From Arthrobacter sp. ERGS1:01 (GTDB taxonomy: Bacteria > Actinomycetota > Actinomycetes > Actinomycetales > Micrococcaceae), in the NCBI RefSeq assembly GCF_001281315.1, contig NZ_CP012479.1:620001-684000 (forward strand): a DNA stretch of 64,000 bases, in the 5' to 3' direction. The translations under genes and the position numbers were made by a program. Each line of letters begins with the position of its first letter. Position 1 is the stretch's first letter. This document shows, piece by piece, positions 41,633-49,457 of this stretch. Under the pieces are notes generated by a model that saw only the letters and a list, made by a program, of their open reading frames with translations, was not told where the DNA came from and ran no database searches.

Positions 41633-42313
41633 CTAGTCCGCTTGCCGCTCCCCGGAGCCGAGGTCCACCGCCGGCAACAGCACGCCGTCGATCATCGAGA
41701 TCAAAAACTCCCTGTCCACGGGCTTCTTGAGCACTAGAACGCGGAAGGCGGCCATGGCGGGCGTGACGAGCGAAAGCATTTCGACGTCGAGGGTGTCGGC
41801 GATCTCCCCGCGCGCCACGGCGCGGCCCATGAACACCCGGTTCACGGCCACCCTGGGTTCGACGATGGTCGCGGTGGCCGCCTCCATCAACTCCGGGGAG
41901 CGGCTGAGCATCGACATGAGCCCGGCCATGATCTGCAGCTTGCGCTCATTCGCCTCAATGGAGTGCGGCTTGATCATGGCCACCAGGTCCCCGCGCAACG
42001 TCCCGGTGTCCGGCAGGTGTGCGGGGTCGGTGTCGCCCATCTTCAGGCAGGCGACGGCGTCCAACACGAGTTCCGCCTTTGACGGCCAGCGGCGGTACAG
42101 CGTGGCCTTGCCGGCCTTGGCCCGCGCCGCCACCATGTCAATGGTCATGCCGTCGTAGCCCGTCTCGGCAAGGACCGCCAGGGCGGCCTCGAGGATTTCC
42201 GGATCACGCGTGTGGTCGCGCTTGCGGCCCAGCTTGACGGGCTCGCACGTGGCCGGGTCGGCAGCTCGGTCCTGGCTCGGCCCGGGCTGGTCGCTGAGGC
42301 GCGGTTGCGTCAT
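41633..42313 (-). CDS. TetR-family repressor of the adjacent MFS gene
   Basis: The 226-residue product has a TetR HTH at about residues 30-75, DPEILEAALAVLAETGYDGMTIDMVAARAKAGKATLYRRWPSKAELVLDAV, and a C-terminal ligand domain. The ATG at 42313 follows AAAGGAG; upstream in-frame codons to 42427 would overlap the MFS gene. It is divergent from a DHA2 efflux pump, 105 bp away, the classic arrangement for a drug-responsive repressor. The gap between them holds short direct repeats (TGTTAAT at 42350-42356 and 42361-42367, and AGTGTCG twice near 42400-42415) that may be its sites. Confidence 0.9.
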   Translation of the reverse strand: MTQPRLSDQPGPSQDRAADPATCEPVKLGRKRDHTRDPEILEAALAVLAETGYDGMTIDMVAARAKAGKATLYRRWPSKAELVLDAVACLKMGDTDPAHLPDTGTLRGDLVAMIKPHSIEANERKLQIMAGLMSMLSRSPELMEAATATIVEPRVAVNRVFMGRAVARGEIADTLDVEMLSLVTPAMAAFRVLVLKKPVDREFLISMIDGVLLPAVDLGSGERQAD

Positions 42314-42395
42314 CGCGGAGGACTCCTTTGCACCGGAAAAATAGCCGGCTGTTAATATCGTGTTAATTCTGAAACCAAGCATATCCGAAACTATG

Positions 42396-42418
42396 CAGTG
42401 TCGTATATAGTGTCGCTT
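42396..42418 (+). promoter_or_regulatory. Promoter/operator of the MFS gene (leaderless -10)
   Basis: TATAGT at 42406-42411 lies 7 bases before the ATG at 42419, the spacing of a -10 box whose transcript starts at the A of the start codon. No ribosome site is seen. AGTGTCG occurs twice around the box (about 42397-42403 and 42410-42416), so a repressor bound there would cover the promoter. No good -35 hexamer is visible. Confidence 0.5.
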
Positions 42419-44059
42419 ATGTCCCATATTTCAACCCTTGCCCCGGGTCCGGGCAACGCTCCAGCCGTGTCCTCACGCCGCTGGTGGACCCTGACCACGG
42501 TTGCCCTGGCGCAGCTGATGGTCGTGTTGGATTCGACAGTCGTCAACATCGCACTGCCGTCGGCGCAGCGCGATCTCGGCTTCACCAACGGTGACCGCCA
42601 ATGGATCATCACCGCGTATTCGCTGGCCTTCGGCAGCCTGCTGCTGCTCGGCGGCCGGCTCTCCGACCTGATGGGCCGCAAACGCACCTTCATCATCGGC
42701 CTGATCGGCTTCGCGGGAGCCTCGGCCCTGGGCGGTGCCGCCGGCAGCTTCGGCATGCTGGTGTTCGCCCGTGCCCTGCAGGGTGCCTTCGGCGCATTGC
42801 TGGCCCCGACGGCGCTGGCCGTGCTGACCACCACGTTCACCATCCCCAAGGAACGCGCCCGCGCCTTCGGTGTGTTTGGCGCCATCGCCGGTGCCGGCGG
42901 CGCCGTGGGCCTGTTGCTCGGCGGCTTCCTGACCGAGGACTTCAACTGGCGCTGGAACCTGTACATCAACGTCTTCATCGCCATCTTTGCCGTGATTGGC
43001 GCCAGCATCTTCGTCAGCCACACAACGCATGAGGGTCCGCGTCCGAAGCTCGACATCCCCGGCACCGTCCTGGTCTCCGGTGCGCTCTTCGGCCTGGTGT
43101 ACGGCTTCTCCAACGCCGAAACCGACGGCTGGCACGCACCGCAAACCTGGGGCATGCTGGTGGCTGCGGGTGTCCTGCTGGTCGCCTTCGTGCTCTGGCA
43201 GCGCCGCGCCGCCCACCCGATCCTGCCGCTGCACATCATCCTTGACCGCAACCGCGGCGCCGCCTATTCCTCGGTGGTGATCGCCGGTGCCGGCATGTTC
43301 GGCATCTTCTTGTTCGTCACCTACTACGTCCAGTCCTCGCTGCACTATTCACCCATCCAGACGGGCGTGGGCTTCCTGCCCATGATCCTCATGCTGGTCC
43401 TGGCCGCGCAGCTGTCGACGAACATCTTCCTGCCACGGTTCGGCCCCAAGGTCATGGTCCCGTTCGGCATGATCCTGGCCACCATCGGCATGGTCTACCT
43501 GACCCGGCTGGGCCTGGACAGCACCTATGCCAAGGACCTCCTGCCGCCGCTGATGATCCTCGGCTTCGGCATGGGCTCCATCATGCCGGCGTCCATCCAG
43601 ACCGCCACCTACGGGGTCGACCGCCAGTTCGCCGGCGTCGCCTCCGCCCTCGTCAACACGAGCCAGCAGGTGGGCGGTTCCATCGGCACGGCACTGCTGA
43701 ACACCCTGGCTGCCACGGCCGCCACGAACTACGTGGCCTCGCACCTGCCGCCCACCGCGGAGGTGGCGGCCCAGGCGGCCGTCCACAGCTATGCCGTGGC
43801 GTATTGGTGGGGCGCCGGCTTCTTCGCCCTGGGCGCGGTCATGGCCGCGCTGCTGTTCCGGCGGCGCGGGCAGGGGCAGTCGCTGCACCACGAGCACGTG
43901 GAGTCCGGCAGCCAAACGGACACCGTCTATAACAACGACGACGACGGCGAACGGGTGAGCGCGGGCGTCCACGCCGACGCCAGTGCCCCCGTGGACGGTG
44001 CCGGCGGTCCCGCCGATGAAGGGTCCGAACCCGATCACTTGGGCCGCCACCGGGCCTAG
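42419..44059 (+). CDS. DHA2-family (EmrB/QacA) MFS drug exporter
   Basis: The 546-residue product has about 14 membrane spans. The DHA2 motifs are LMVVLDSTVVNIALPSAQRDLGF (motif D1, residues about 32-54) and GRLSDLMGRKRTFIIG (motif A). GAIAGAGGAVGLLLGGFL is motif C and GFGMGSIMPASIQTA lies later. The C-terminal 50 residues are hydrophilic and acidic. It expels hydrophobic cations or antibiotics with protons. It is divergent from a TetR gene. The ATG at 42419 is chosen over in-frame GTGs at 42398 and 42410 because a -10-like box overlaps them. Confidence 0.9.
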   Translation: MSHISTLAPGPGNAPAVSSRRWWTLTTVALAQLMVVLDSTVVNIALPSAQRDLGFTNGDRQWIITAYSLAFGSLLLLGGRLSDLMGRKRTFIIGLIGFAGASALGGAAGSFGMLVFARALQGAFGALLAPTALAVLTTTFTIPKERARAFGVFGAIAGAGGAVGLLLGGFLTEDFNWRWNLYINVFIAIFAVIGASIFVSHTTHEGPRPKLDIPGTVLVSGALFGLVYGFSNAETDGWHAPQTWGMLVAAGVLLVAFVLWQRRAAHPILPLHIILDRNRGAAYSSVVIAGAGMFGIFLFVTYYVQSSLHYSPIQTGVGFLPMILMLVLAAQLSTNIFLPRFGPKVMVPFGMILATIGMVYLTRLGLDSTYAKDLLPPLMILGFGMGSIMPASIQTATYGVDRQFAGVASALVNTSQQVGGSIGTALLNTLAATAATNYVASHLPPTAEVAAQAAVHSYAVAYWWGAGFFALGAVMAALLFRRRGQGQSLHHEHVESGSQTDTVYNNDDDGERVSAGVHADASAPVDGAGGPADEGSEPDHLGRHRA

Positions 44060-44069
44060 GTGTTCCAGA

Positions 44070-44109
44070 CCCGCCTCCTACCGGGGTCGCGACCCCGACA
44101 GGAGGCGGG
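44070..44109. terminator. Hairpin after the MFS gene
   Basis: CCCGCCTCCT pairs with AGGAGGCGGG, and the loop itself contains the palindrome CGGGGTCGCGACCCCG. It starts 11 bp after the stop codon. Confidence 0.75.
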
Positions 44110-44180
44110 CTGCGGGTGTATTGCCGGCGTATGGAAAAGCGCATACCTCCCGGCAACCGCCGACCGCCTTCAATGAAGGC

Positions 44181-44876
44181 ATGGACCACAACGATTCCCC
44201 GTCACTTCCGCAGCTCCGTGGCCGCAGGATCGCGCTAACCGCGCTGACTGCGCTGGCGGTCCTCACCGCCGCGCTGCTTGCCGCCGCGATCGTCCCGGGG
44301 ACCCTGGCGCACAGGGTGCTGACCATGCCCGTCCGCGGCGGCCGGCACGGCTTGTTCGGCACGGTCAACGGCATCGCGCTGTTAACGGTGGCTGCCCTGC
44401 CGTTTGCAGTCCTTGCAGCGTGGGTCCTGGCCCGCCGTCGGCGTTCCGCCGGAACCGCACAGCCATGGCGGATGTCCCTGGCGGAGGTGGGCTTGGTCTA
44501 CGGGACCCTGCCGACGGTTTGGCTCACCCTGCTTCCGGGCAGCCGAGCCGGCGAGGTATCCGGGCGGGTCAGCCTGGTGCCGTTCCAAGACATCCACACG
44601 CTCCTTGGGGCCGGGCCGGCGACGGCGACATTCCAGATCGGCGGGAACCTGCTGGTGCTTGCCGCGCTGGGATTCTTTGCCCCGTTGAGATTCCGGGCGC
44701 TGGCATCGCTGCCGCGCATGCTGGCACTGGGGGCGGGCTGCTCGATCCTCATCGAGACCGCCCAGTATGTCCTGCGTCTGGACCGCGTCTCCTCGGTGGA
44801 CGACGTCCTGCTCAACGCCGCGGGTGCGGGGCTTGCGGCGCTGGCGTCGCGCCGCTGGTGGGCAGCTCGACGGTAA
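44181..44876 (+). CDS. VanZ-like membrane protein
   Basis: The 231-residue product has about five hydrophobic segments. The VanZ-like domain covers the second half, with LTLLPG, VSLVPFQDIHTLL, GGNLLVLAALGFFAPLRF and ILIETAQYVLRLDRVSSVDDVLLNAAGAGLAA. VanZ of enterococci gives low-level teicoplanin resistance by an unclear mechanism, and most family members have no known role. Its 3' end overlaps the convergent histidine-kinase gene by 65 bp. The ATG at 44181 is selected because it follows the intergenic region and a GAAGG site. Confidence 0.85.
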   Translation: MDHNDSPSLPQLRGRRIALTALTALAVLTAALLAAAIVPGTLAHRVLTMPVRGGRHGLFGTVNGIALLTVAALPFAVLAAWVLARRRRSAGTAQPWRMSLAEVGLVYGTLPTVWLTLLPGSRAGEVSGRVSLVPFQDIHTLLGAGPATATFQIGGNLLVLAALGFFAPLRFRALASLPRMLALGAGCSILIETAQYVLRLDRVSSVDDVLLNAAGAGLAALASRRWWAARR

Positions 44877-45927
44877 CGCATAAGCCGCCCGCCGGGCGCG
44901 GGGTGATGGAGAGGCTCCCGTTGTGGGCCTCGGTGATGCTTTTGACGATGGCCAGGCCAAGTCCGACGCCTGCATGATCGCTGCGGATGCGGTCAGAGCC
45001 GCGCTTGAACGGTTCGGTGAGGCTCGCAAGCAACTGGTGGGAAACCGGCTCGCCGCTGTTTTCCACCATGAGCACCACCGACCCCGGGCGGACCGCGGTG
45101 GCCGCCCACACGGAGCCGCCGTCGGGCACATTGTGCACGATTGCGTTGTGCAGGAGATTCGTCGTCAGCTGGAGCAGCAGTGAGCGGGATCCCGACGTGG
45201 GAGCCTGTTCGCCCGAGGCGTTGATCGTGACCCCGCGCTTCTCGGCGAGCGGGAGCAGGGTTTCGGCGGCCTCCTCCACCAGAAGGGACAGATCGACGGC
45301 GTCGAGGCTGAAGGACTTTTGCTCGGCGCGGCTGAGCACCAGGAGCGCCTCGGTGAGGTCGATCGCCCGGGCGTTGACGGCGTGCAGGCGCTCGACGAGT
45401 TTGCCGGGGTCGGCCGCCGGATCGTTGCGGGCCACCTCCAGCAGCGTCTGCGTGATTGCCAGCGGGGTGCGCAGCTCGTGGGAGGCGTTCGCGGCAAATC
45501 TGCGCTGTTCGGCAACGTGCGCGTCGAGGCGCGCGAGCATGGTGTCGAAGGCGTCGGCGAGTTCGCGGAACTCGTCCCGGCTCCCTTCCAGCCAGATGCG
45601 GTGGGAGAGTGAACCTTCCGCGGCCTTGCGTGCGGCGGAGGTGATGCGGCCCAGCGGGGCCAGCATGCGGCCGGCGAGGAGCCAGCCGCCCAGGATGCCG
45701 AACACCAACAGGAACGCCAGCGCCCAGCTTGCCGCGGGAGTGAATGCGCGCACCAGGTCGTCGCGGCCGGGGGAGAAGCCTGCCTGGCTGCTGCTTGCCG
45801 CGTGCGGCACATAGCGCAGGAGGAATACCCAGACGACGGCGAGCAGCAGGATACCGGCCAGCATGAGGAATCCGGCGTAGCTGAGGGTGAGCTTGACGCG
45901 GACGCTCAACCCGGGTGCCCTATCCAT
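44812..45927 (-). CDS. Sensor histidine kinase (VanS-like position)
   Basis: The 372-residue product has two membrane spans (about residues 10-33 and 62-85) with a short outer loop. A HAMP linker follows (LAPLGRITSAARKAAEGSLSHR), then the H-box NASHELRTPLAITQTLLEV and ATPase motifs including HNAIVHNV and GVGLGLAIVKSITEAHNG. It is encoded after and overlaps by 8 bp the response regulator at 45920, so the pair is coupled. Its end runs 65 bp into the opposite VanZ gene. The ATG at 45927 is preferred because a longer frame would lie inside the regulator. The signal is unknown. Confidence 0.92.
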   Translation of the reverse strand: MDRAPGLSVRVKLTLSYAGFLMLAGILLLAVVWVFLLRYVPHAASSSQAGFSPGRDDLVRAFTPAASWALAFLLVFGILGGWLLAGRMLAPLGRITSAARKAAEGSLSHRIWLEGSRDEFRELADAFDTMLARLDAHVAEQRRFAANASHELRTPLAITQTLLEVARNDPAADPGKLVERLHAVNARAIDLTEALLVLSRAEQKSFSLDAVDLSLLVEEAAETLLPLAEKRGVTINASGEQAPTSGSRSLLLQLTTNLLHNAIVHNVPDGGSVWAATAVRPGSVVLMVENSGEPVSHQLLASLTEPFKRGSDRIRSDHAGVGLGLAIVKSITEAHNGSLSITPRPAGGLCVTVELPTSGATPAPQAPHPRR

Positions 45928-46615
45928 GGCCCCGTCCTTCCCGGGCGGTGTCCGGGGCCGCATCAATGCGGTAGCCAACCCCGGGGACCGTGGCGATGAG
46001 CCACGGTTCGCCAAGCCGCTTGCGCAAGGCGGAGACCGTGATCCGGACGGCGTTGGTGAACGGGTCCGCGTTCTCGTCCCAGGCACGCTCCAGCAGTTCC
46101 TCGGCGCTGATGACGCCGCCGTCGGCCGCGACAAGGACCTCAAGGACCGCGAACTGCTTCCTGGTCAACGCGACGTAGCGACCGTCGCGAAAGACCTCCC
46201 GGCGAAACGGGTCCAGGCGGAGTCCTGCGATCTCGCTGACCGGGGGCCTGGCGTGTGCGCGCCTGCGGTCCAGCGCTCGCAGCCGCATCACGAGCTCGCG
46301 CAGCTCGAACGGTTTGGTGAGGTAGTCGTCGGCGCCAAGCTCGAACCCCGAGGCCTTGTCATCAATCCTGTCGGCGGCGGTGAGCATCAGGATCGGGATG
46401 CCGCTGCCGGAGGCGACGATCCGGCGGGCAATCTCGTCTCCGGACGGCCCCGGGATGTCGCGGTCCAGGATGGCCAGGTCATAGGAGTTGAGGTCCAGCA
46501 GTTCAATGGCTGCGTTTCCGTCCCCGGCAATGTCGGCCGCGATCGCCTCCAGCCGCAGGCCGTCGCGGATGGCTTCGGACATGAAGGGTTCGTCCTCGAC
46601 GATCAACACACGCAT
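45920..46615 (-). CDS. OmpR-family response regulator (VanR-like position)
   Basis: The 231-residue product has a receiver domain with the phosphoacceptor Asp51 in LAILDRDIPG, the Thr/Ser switch in ILMLTAADR and the Lys in DDYLTKPFELREL. A winged-helix DNA-binding domain ends with VSALRKRLGEPWLIATVPGVGYRI. It should be phosphorylated by the kinase encoded directly downstream. It is divergent from a VanY-like gene 86 bp away and convergent, via its kinase gene, with a VanZ-like gene. These are likely candidates for its regulon. Confidence 0.93.
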   Translation of the reverse strand: MRVLIVEDEPFMSEAIRDGLRLEAIAADIAGDGNAAIELLDLNSYDLAILDRDIPGPSGDEIARRIVASGSGIPILMLTAADRIDDKASGFELGADDYLTKPFELRELVMRLRALDRRRAHARPPVSEIAGLRLDPFRREVFRDGRYVALTRKQFAVLEVLVAADGGVISAEELLERAWDENADPFTNAVRITVSALRKRLGEPWLIATVPGVGYRIDAAPDTAREGRGHG

Positions 46616-46701
46616 ACCTCGATGCTACGGGGCGCGGCATATCGAAAGCATATTAAAAAACGTGTACGCAACGGCAACACCGCGCGGCCTTCACTGGAAA
46701 A

Positions 46702-47280
46702 ATGAACTACGGCAAATCAGCACGGCCAGCGGCCCGTCGCACCCGTTTGTGGATCCTCGTCGTCGTCCTGGGCGGGGCGCTCATCGCTGCCGGGACGTCG
46801 GCAGCCGGGTTCCTGGGCCGGGCCACGGGGCCGGCGGACGGCGTCGTCCCCGACGGAACAACTGTTTTCGACGACGGTGTTCCGGCCGTGGCCAAGCTCA
46901 ACCCGGCCCTGCTCGGTGCGCTCCGCAGCGCGGCAACGGACGCCGCCGGCAGTGGTGTCACGTTCTACGTCAGCAGCGGCTGGCGTTCGCCGAAGTATCA
47001 GGAAAAGCTGCTGCACGAGGCCGTTTCCGACTACGGCTCCGAGGCCGAAGCCGCCCGCTGGGTGGCCACCGCCGAGACCTCGGCCCACGTGGCGGGCGAC
47101 GCGGTCGACGTCGGGGGCGCCGATGCGGCCTCGTGGCTGGCACGGCACGGAGCCGGGTACGGGCTGTGCCAGGTCTACGCCAATGAGTCCTGGCACTATG
47201 AACTGCGCCCCGAAGCGGCACGGAAGGGCTGCCCGCCCATGTATGCCGACCCCACCGCGGACCCCAGGATGCGCCAGTGA
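46702..47280 (+). CDS. VanY-type D-alanyl-D-alanine carboxypeptidase (M15B)
   Basis: The 192-residue product has an N-terminal membrane anchor or signal (RRTRLWILVVVLGGALIAAGTSAAGFLG, about residues 10-37), then the M15B domain. The zinc and active-site motifs are present: SGWRSPKYQ, SAHVAGDAVDVGG with the zinc His and Asp, and SWHYELRPEA with the catalytic Glu and last zinc His. Such enzymes remove the terminal D-Ala from peptidoglycan stem peptides. In vancomycin clusters VanY backs up VanX. It is divergent from the two-component pair, which probably controls it. Confidence 0.9.
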   Translation: MNYGKSARPAARRTRLWILVVVLGGALIAAGTSAAGFLGRATGPADGVVPDGTTVFDDGVPAVAKLNPALLGALRSAATDAAGSGVTFYVSSGWRSPKYQEKLLHEAVSDYGSEAEAARWVATAETSAHVAGDAVDVGGADAASWLARHGAGYGLCQVYANESWHYELRPEAARKGCPPMYADPTADPRMRQ

Positions 47281-47293
47281 ACGGTGCCCCCTG

Positions 47294-48145
47294 TTAGCCG
47301 CCCGCGACCGGCGGAAGGCCGTCGCCAAAGACGGGGGCCGGGGTGGGCCGTTTCGGCGAGATGCCGTGGCCGGAGGACTGGTGGCGGAGCCGGCGCAGCA
47401 CCCACGGCACCAGGAACTCCCGGGCCCACACCAGGTCCTCGGCCCGGGCCGTCTGCCACTTTTGCGGGGGCAGCGGCGGCACCACGGCCGGCACCAGGGA
47501 ATGGGGCACGTTCAGCGCGTTCAGGGCCATGATGGTGATCGTGTGGTGGCCCAGCGGGGCAAAGTGCAGCCGGTCCTCGGCCCACATCTGCGGGGCCGTC
47601 AACTCCCGCATCGACCACATGTCCGCCACGACGGCGTCGTGCCGGGCGGCGATGGTGCGCAGGTTCTCGTTGTAGATCGCCACGCGCCCGCGCACCATGC
47701 CAAGGACGGGGGTGTCGCGGATGTCGGGGCCATTGAACAGCAATACCGTTGAGCCGCCGGCCGTCATCTTGCCGACCGCGGCATCGAGCCGTTCGGCCAG
47801 GGCATCGGGATCCGAGCCGGGGCGGATAAGGTCGTTGCCGCCGGCGGAAATGCTGATGAGGTCCGGTTTGAGCGCCAACGCCGGCTCAAGCTGTTCGTCC
47901 AGGATTTGGCCCAGGAGCCGGCCGCGGATGGCCAGGTTGGCGTACCTGAAGTCGTCCCGGTCCCGGCTTAGCTCCTCCGCGAGGCGGTCGGCCCAGCCGC
48001 GGAAACCGCCGGGACTGCTCGGTTCGGGGTCGCCGATGCCTTCCGTGAAGGAGTCGCCCATGGCGACATAGCGGCTCCAGGGATGCCTGGGTGCGGCCTC
48101 GGCTGCGGTTGGACGTTCATTTTCGGGTGCCGTTGATTCACTCAC
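47294..48145 (-). CDS. SGNH/GDSL-family hydrolase
   Basis: The 283-residue product has the block I motif YVAMGDSFTEGIGDPE, with the nucleophile Ser at about residue 34. Block III is ISAGGNDLIRPGSDP and block V contains DRLHFAPLGHHTI with the catalytic Asp and His. Members are esterases, lipases or deacetylases. No signal peptide is seen. The start was placed at the GTG at 48145 after GGGAAG; an in-frame ATG at 48211 is the alternative and would add a basic extension. The gene is divergent from an esterase. Confidence 0.86.
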   Translation of the reverse strand: MSESTAPENERPTAAEAAPRHPWSRYVAMGDSFTEGIGDPEPSSPGGFRGWADRLAEELSRDRDDFRYANLAIRGRLLGQILDEQLEPALALKPDLISISAGGNDLIRPGSDPDALAERLDAAVGKMTAGGSTVLLFNGPDIRDTPVLGMVRGRVAIYNENLRTIAARHDAVVADMWSMRELTAPQMWAEDRLHFAPLGHHTITIMALNALNVPHSLVPAVVPPLPPQKWQTARAEDLVWAREFLVPWVLRRLRHQSSGHGISPKRPTPAPVFGDGLPPVAGG

Positions 48146-48225
48146 CTTCCCATCCTGCCCGCTGACGGGCCGCTTGCGCCACCGCAGCTTCCGCCAACCG
48201 CCGCGCGGCATGAAAAGATGGGGGC

Positions 48226-48861
48226 ATGAGCCAAACCCCCACCGTCTTGTGGTCCCGTCCCGAAATTGAACGCCCCGGCACACCCCTGCTGGTCATGTTC
48301 CACGGCTACGGCGCCGACGAAGCCGACCTCTTCGGCCTGGCCGCACAGCTTCCCGCCGACTTCACCGTGGCGTCCGTGCAGGGCCCCCTGCAGGCAGGCC
48401 CGGGCCGTGCCTGGTTCCCGCTGGGCACCGACCTTTCCTACTCCCTGGACTCCGTGACGGAGGCGGCCGCCGACGTCGAGGCCTGGCTGGACACCGTCCG
48501 CGGCGACTACAGCTCGGTGACGCTGCTGGGCTTCTCGCAGGGCATGTGCATGGCCACCACCTTGCTGCGGCACCGGCCCGCGGACTATGCCGCCGTCGTC
48601 GGCCTGTCGGGTTTCGTGGTGGACGACGAAGGCAACCCGTTCTTCGACGACGCCGCCGTCGCAGCCGCCAAGCCCGAGCTCTTCTGGGGCCGGGACCAGG
48701 CCGATCCCGTCATCCCCGAGGCCTCCGTGGAGTTCACCAACACCTGGATGCGCGCCCACGTGTCGTTGACCAAGGTGCTGTACACGGGCATCTGGCACGG
48801 CATCAACGCCCAGGAGATGGCCCACGTCAGCGAGTTCCTGCAGTACAAGGTGCTGAAGTAA
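48226..48861 (+). CDS. Carboxylesterase/phospholipase family alpha/beta-hydrolase
   Basis: The 211-residue product has the oxyanion motif MFHGYGADEADLFGLA at about residues 24-39. The nucleophile Ser104 is in TLLGFSQGMCMAT, followed by a catalytic Asp in the GRDQADPVIPEA region and the His in YTGIWHGI near the C terminus. This is the small esterase class (YpfH, human APT1-like) that hydrolyses short-chain esters or lysophospholipids. It is cytoplasmic and monocistronic, ended by a strong hairpin. Confidence 0.9.
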   Translation: MSQTPTVLWSRPEIERPGTPLLVMFHGYGADEADLFGLAAQLPADFTVASVQGPLQAGPGRAWFPLGTDLSYSLDSVTEAAADVEAWLDTVRGDYSSVTLLGFSQGMCMATTLLRHRPADYAAVVGLSGFVVDDEGNPFFDDAAVAAAKPELFWGRDQADPVIPEASVEFTNTWMRAHVSLTKVLYTGIWHGINAQEMAHVSEFLQYKVLK

Positions 48862-48883
48862 CAGCCGCAAAGTTCCTTAAACG

Positions 48884-48922
48884 ACGTTCGACGGCGGCAC
48901 CTAACGTGCCGCCGTCGAACGT
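48884..48922. terminator. Bidirectional hairpin
   Basis: A perfect 17-bp stem, 48884-48900 with 48906-48922, around a CTAAC loop separates the convergent esterase and S4 genes. Confidence 0.82.
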
Positions 48923-48941
48923 TTAACTGCTGGTGCGAGCG

Positions 48942-49172
48942 TTACTGCCCGGTGCGGATGCGCACCGTTTCGCCGTTGAGGGTGACGGTGTCCCCGTCGT
49001 GAAGCTGGCGGCCGCGGCGTTCGTCGATCTCGCCGTTGACCTTCACCATGCCGTTCTTGATCAGCTCGGCAGCCTCCACGCCGTCCTCCACCAGGCTGGC
49101 CAGCTTGAGCAGCTGGCCCAGGCGGATCATGTCGTCGCGGATGGGGATGTCAATGATCTCGTGTGAACTCAT
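48942..49172 (-). CDS. Small S4-domain RNA-binding protein (YbcJ/YaaA type)
   Basis: The 76-residue product is almost entirely an S4 domain: IRLGQLLKLASLVEDGVEAAELIKNGMVKVNGEIDERRGRQLHDGDTV. Stand-alone S4 proteins of this size bind structured RNA, probably rRNA or tRNA; no specific target can be named. The ATG at 49172 follows a normal spacing. It is convergent with the esterase gene. Confidence 0.87.
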   Translation of the reverse strand: MSSHEIIDIPIRDDMIRLGQLLKLASLVEDGVEAAELIKNGMVKVNGEIDERRGRQLHDGDTVTLNGETVRIRTGQ

Positions 49173-49340
49173 GGCTCAATTGTGCCGCACGCGGGGCCGT
49201 TGTCCCGCGCCGCACCCCATCTACGGGTTGCGCCGGCCCTCGACGGCGGGCGGCGCCGACATCTGCGTGATTCGAAGAAGGCCCGCGAGCATGGCCGCGA
49301 TACCGTGGGGAACGCATTGACAGTTCACGAGGAGGTCCGC
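49173..49340. other. Gap between the S4 gene and the DMT transporter
   Basis: No conserved gene or recognisable promoter was identified here. The segment ends with a strong AGGAGG ribosome site at 49330-49335, used by a possible leader peptide. Confidence 0.4.
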
Positions 49341-49457
49341 TTGCCTGCCGACCACAGCACCGCAGGGGACGCCGGAGTCCACGGCACCCGGGGCGGTACA
49401 AGCCCCGCCCAACGCAGGGTTGCCGGCCGGCCCCACCCCGGGGCTGCCCGCCCGTGA
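49341..49457 (+). CDS. Possible 38-residue leader peptide coupled to the DMT transporter
   Basis: A TTG codon at 49341 lies 5 bases after a perfect AGGAGG and opens a frame of 38 residues. It ends at a TGA overlapping the GTG start of the transporter (GTGA at 49454-49457). The product is rich in Gly, Ala, Arg and Pro and matches no family I recognise. The transporter GTG itself has no good ribosome site, so translation may pass through this leader. It could also be a remnant of a longer transporter N terminus lost through a frameshift. Confidence 0.35.
   Translation: MPADHSTAGDAGVHGTRGGTSPAQRRVAGRPHPGAARP

Noticed and set aside
46616..46701. Small gene between the regulator and VanY-like gene
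   Set aside because: Only a short divergent promoter space is present, with no frame having a ribosome site or coding bias.
44181..47280. Full vancomycin-resistance operon
   Set aside because: No vanH, vanA-type ligase or vanX is present, so only VanZ-, RS- and VanY-like functions can be claimed.
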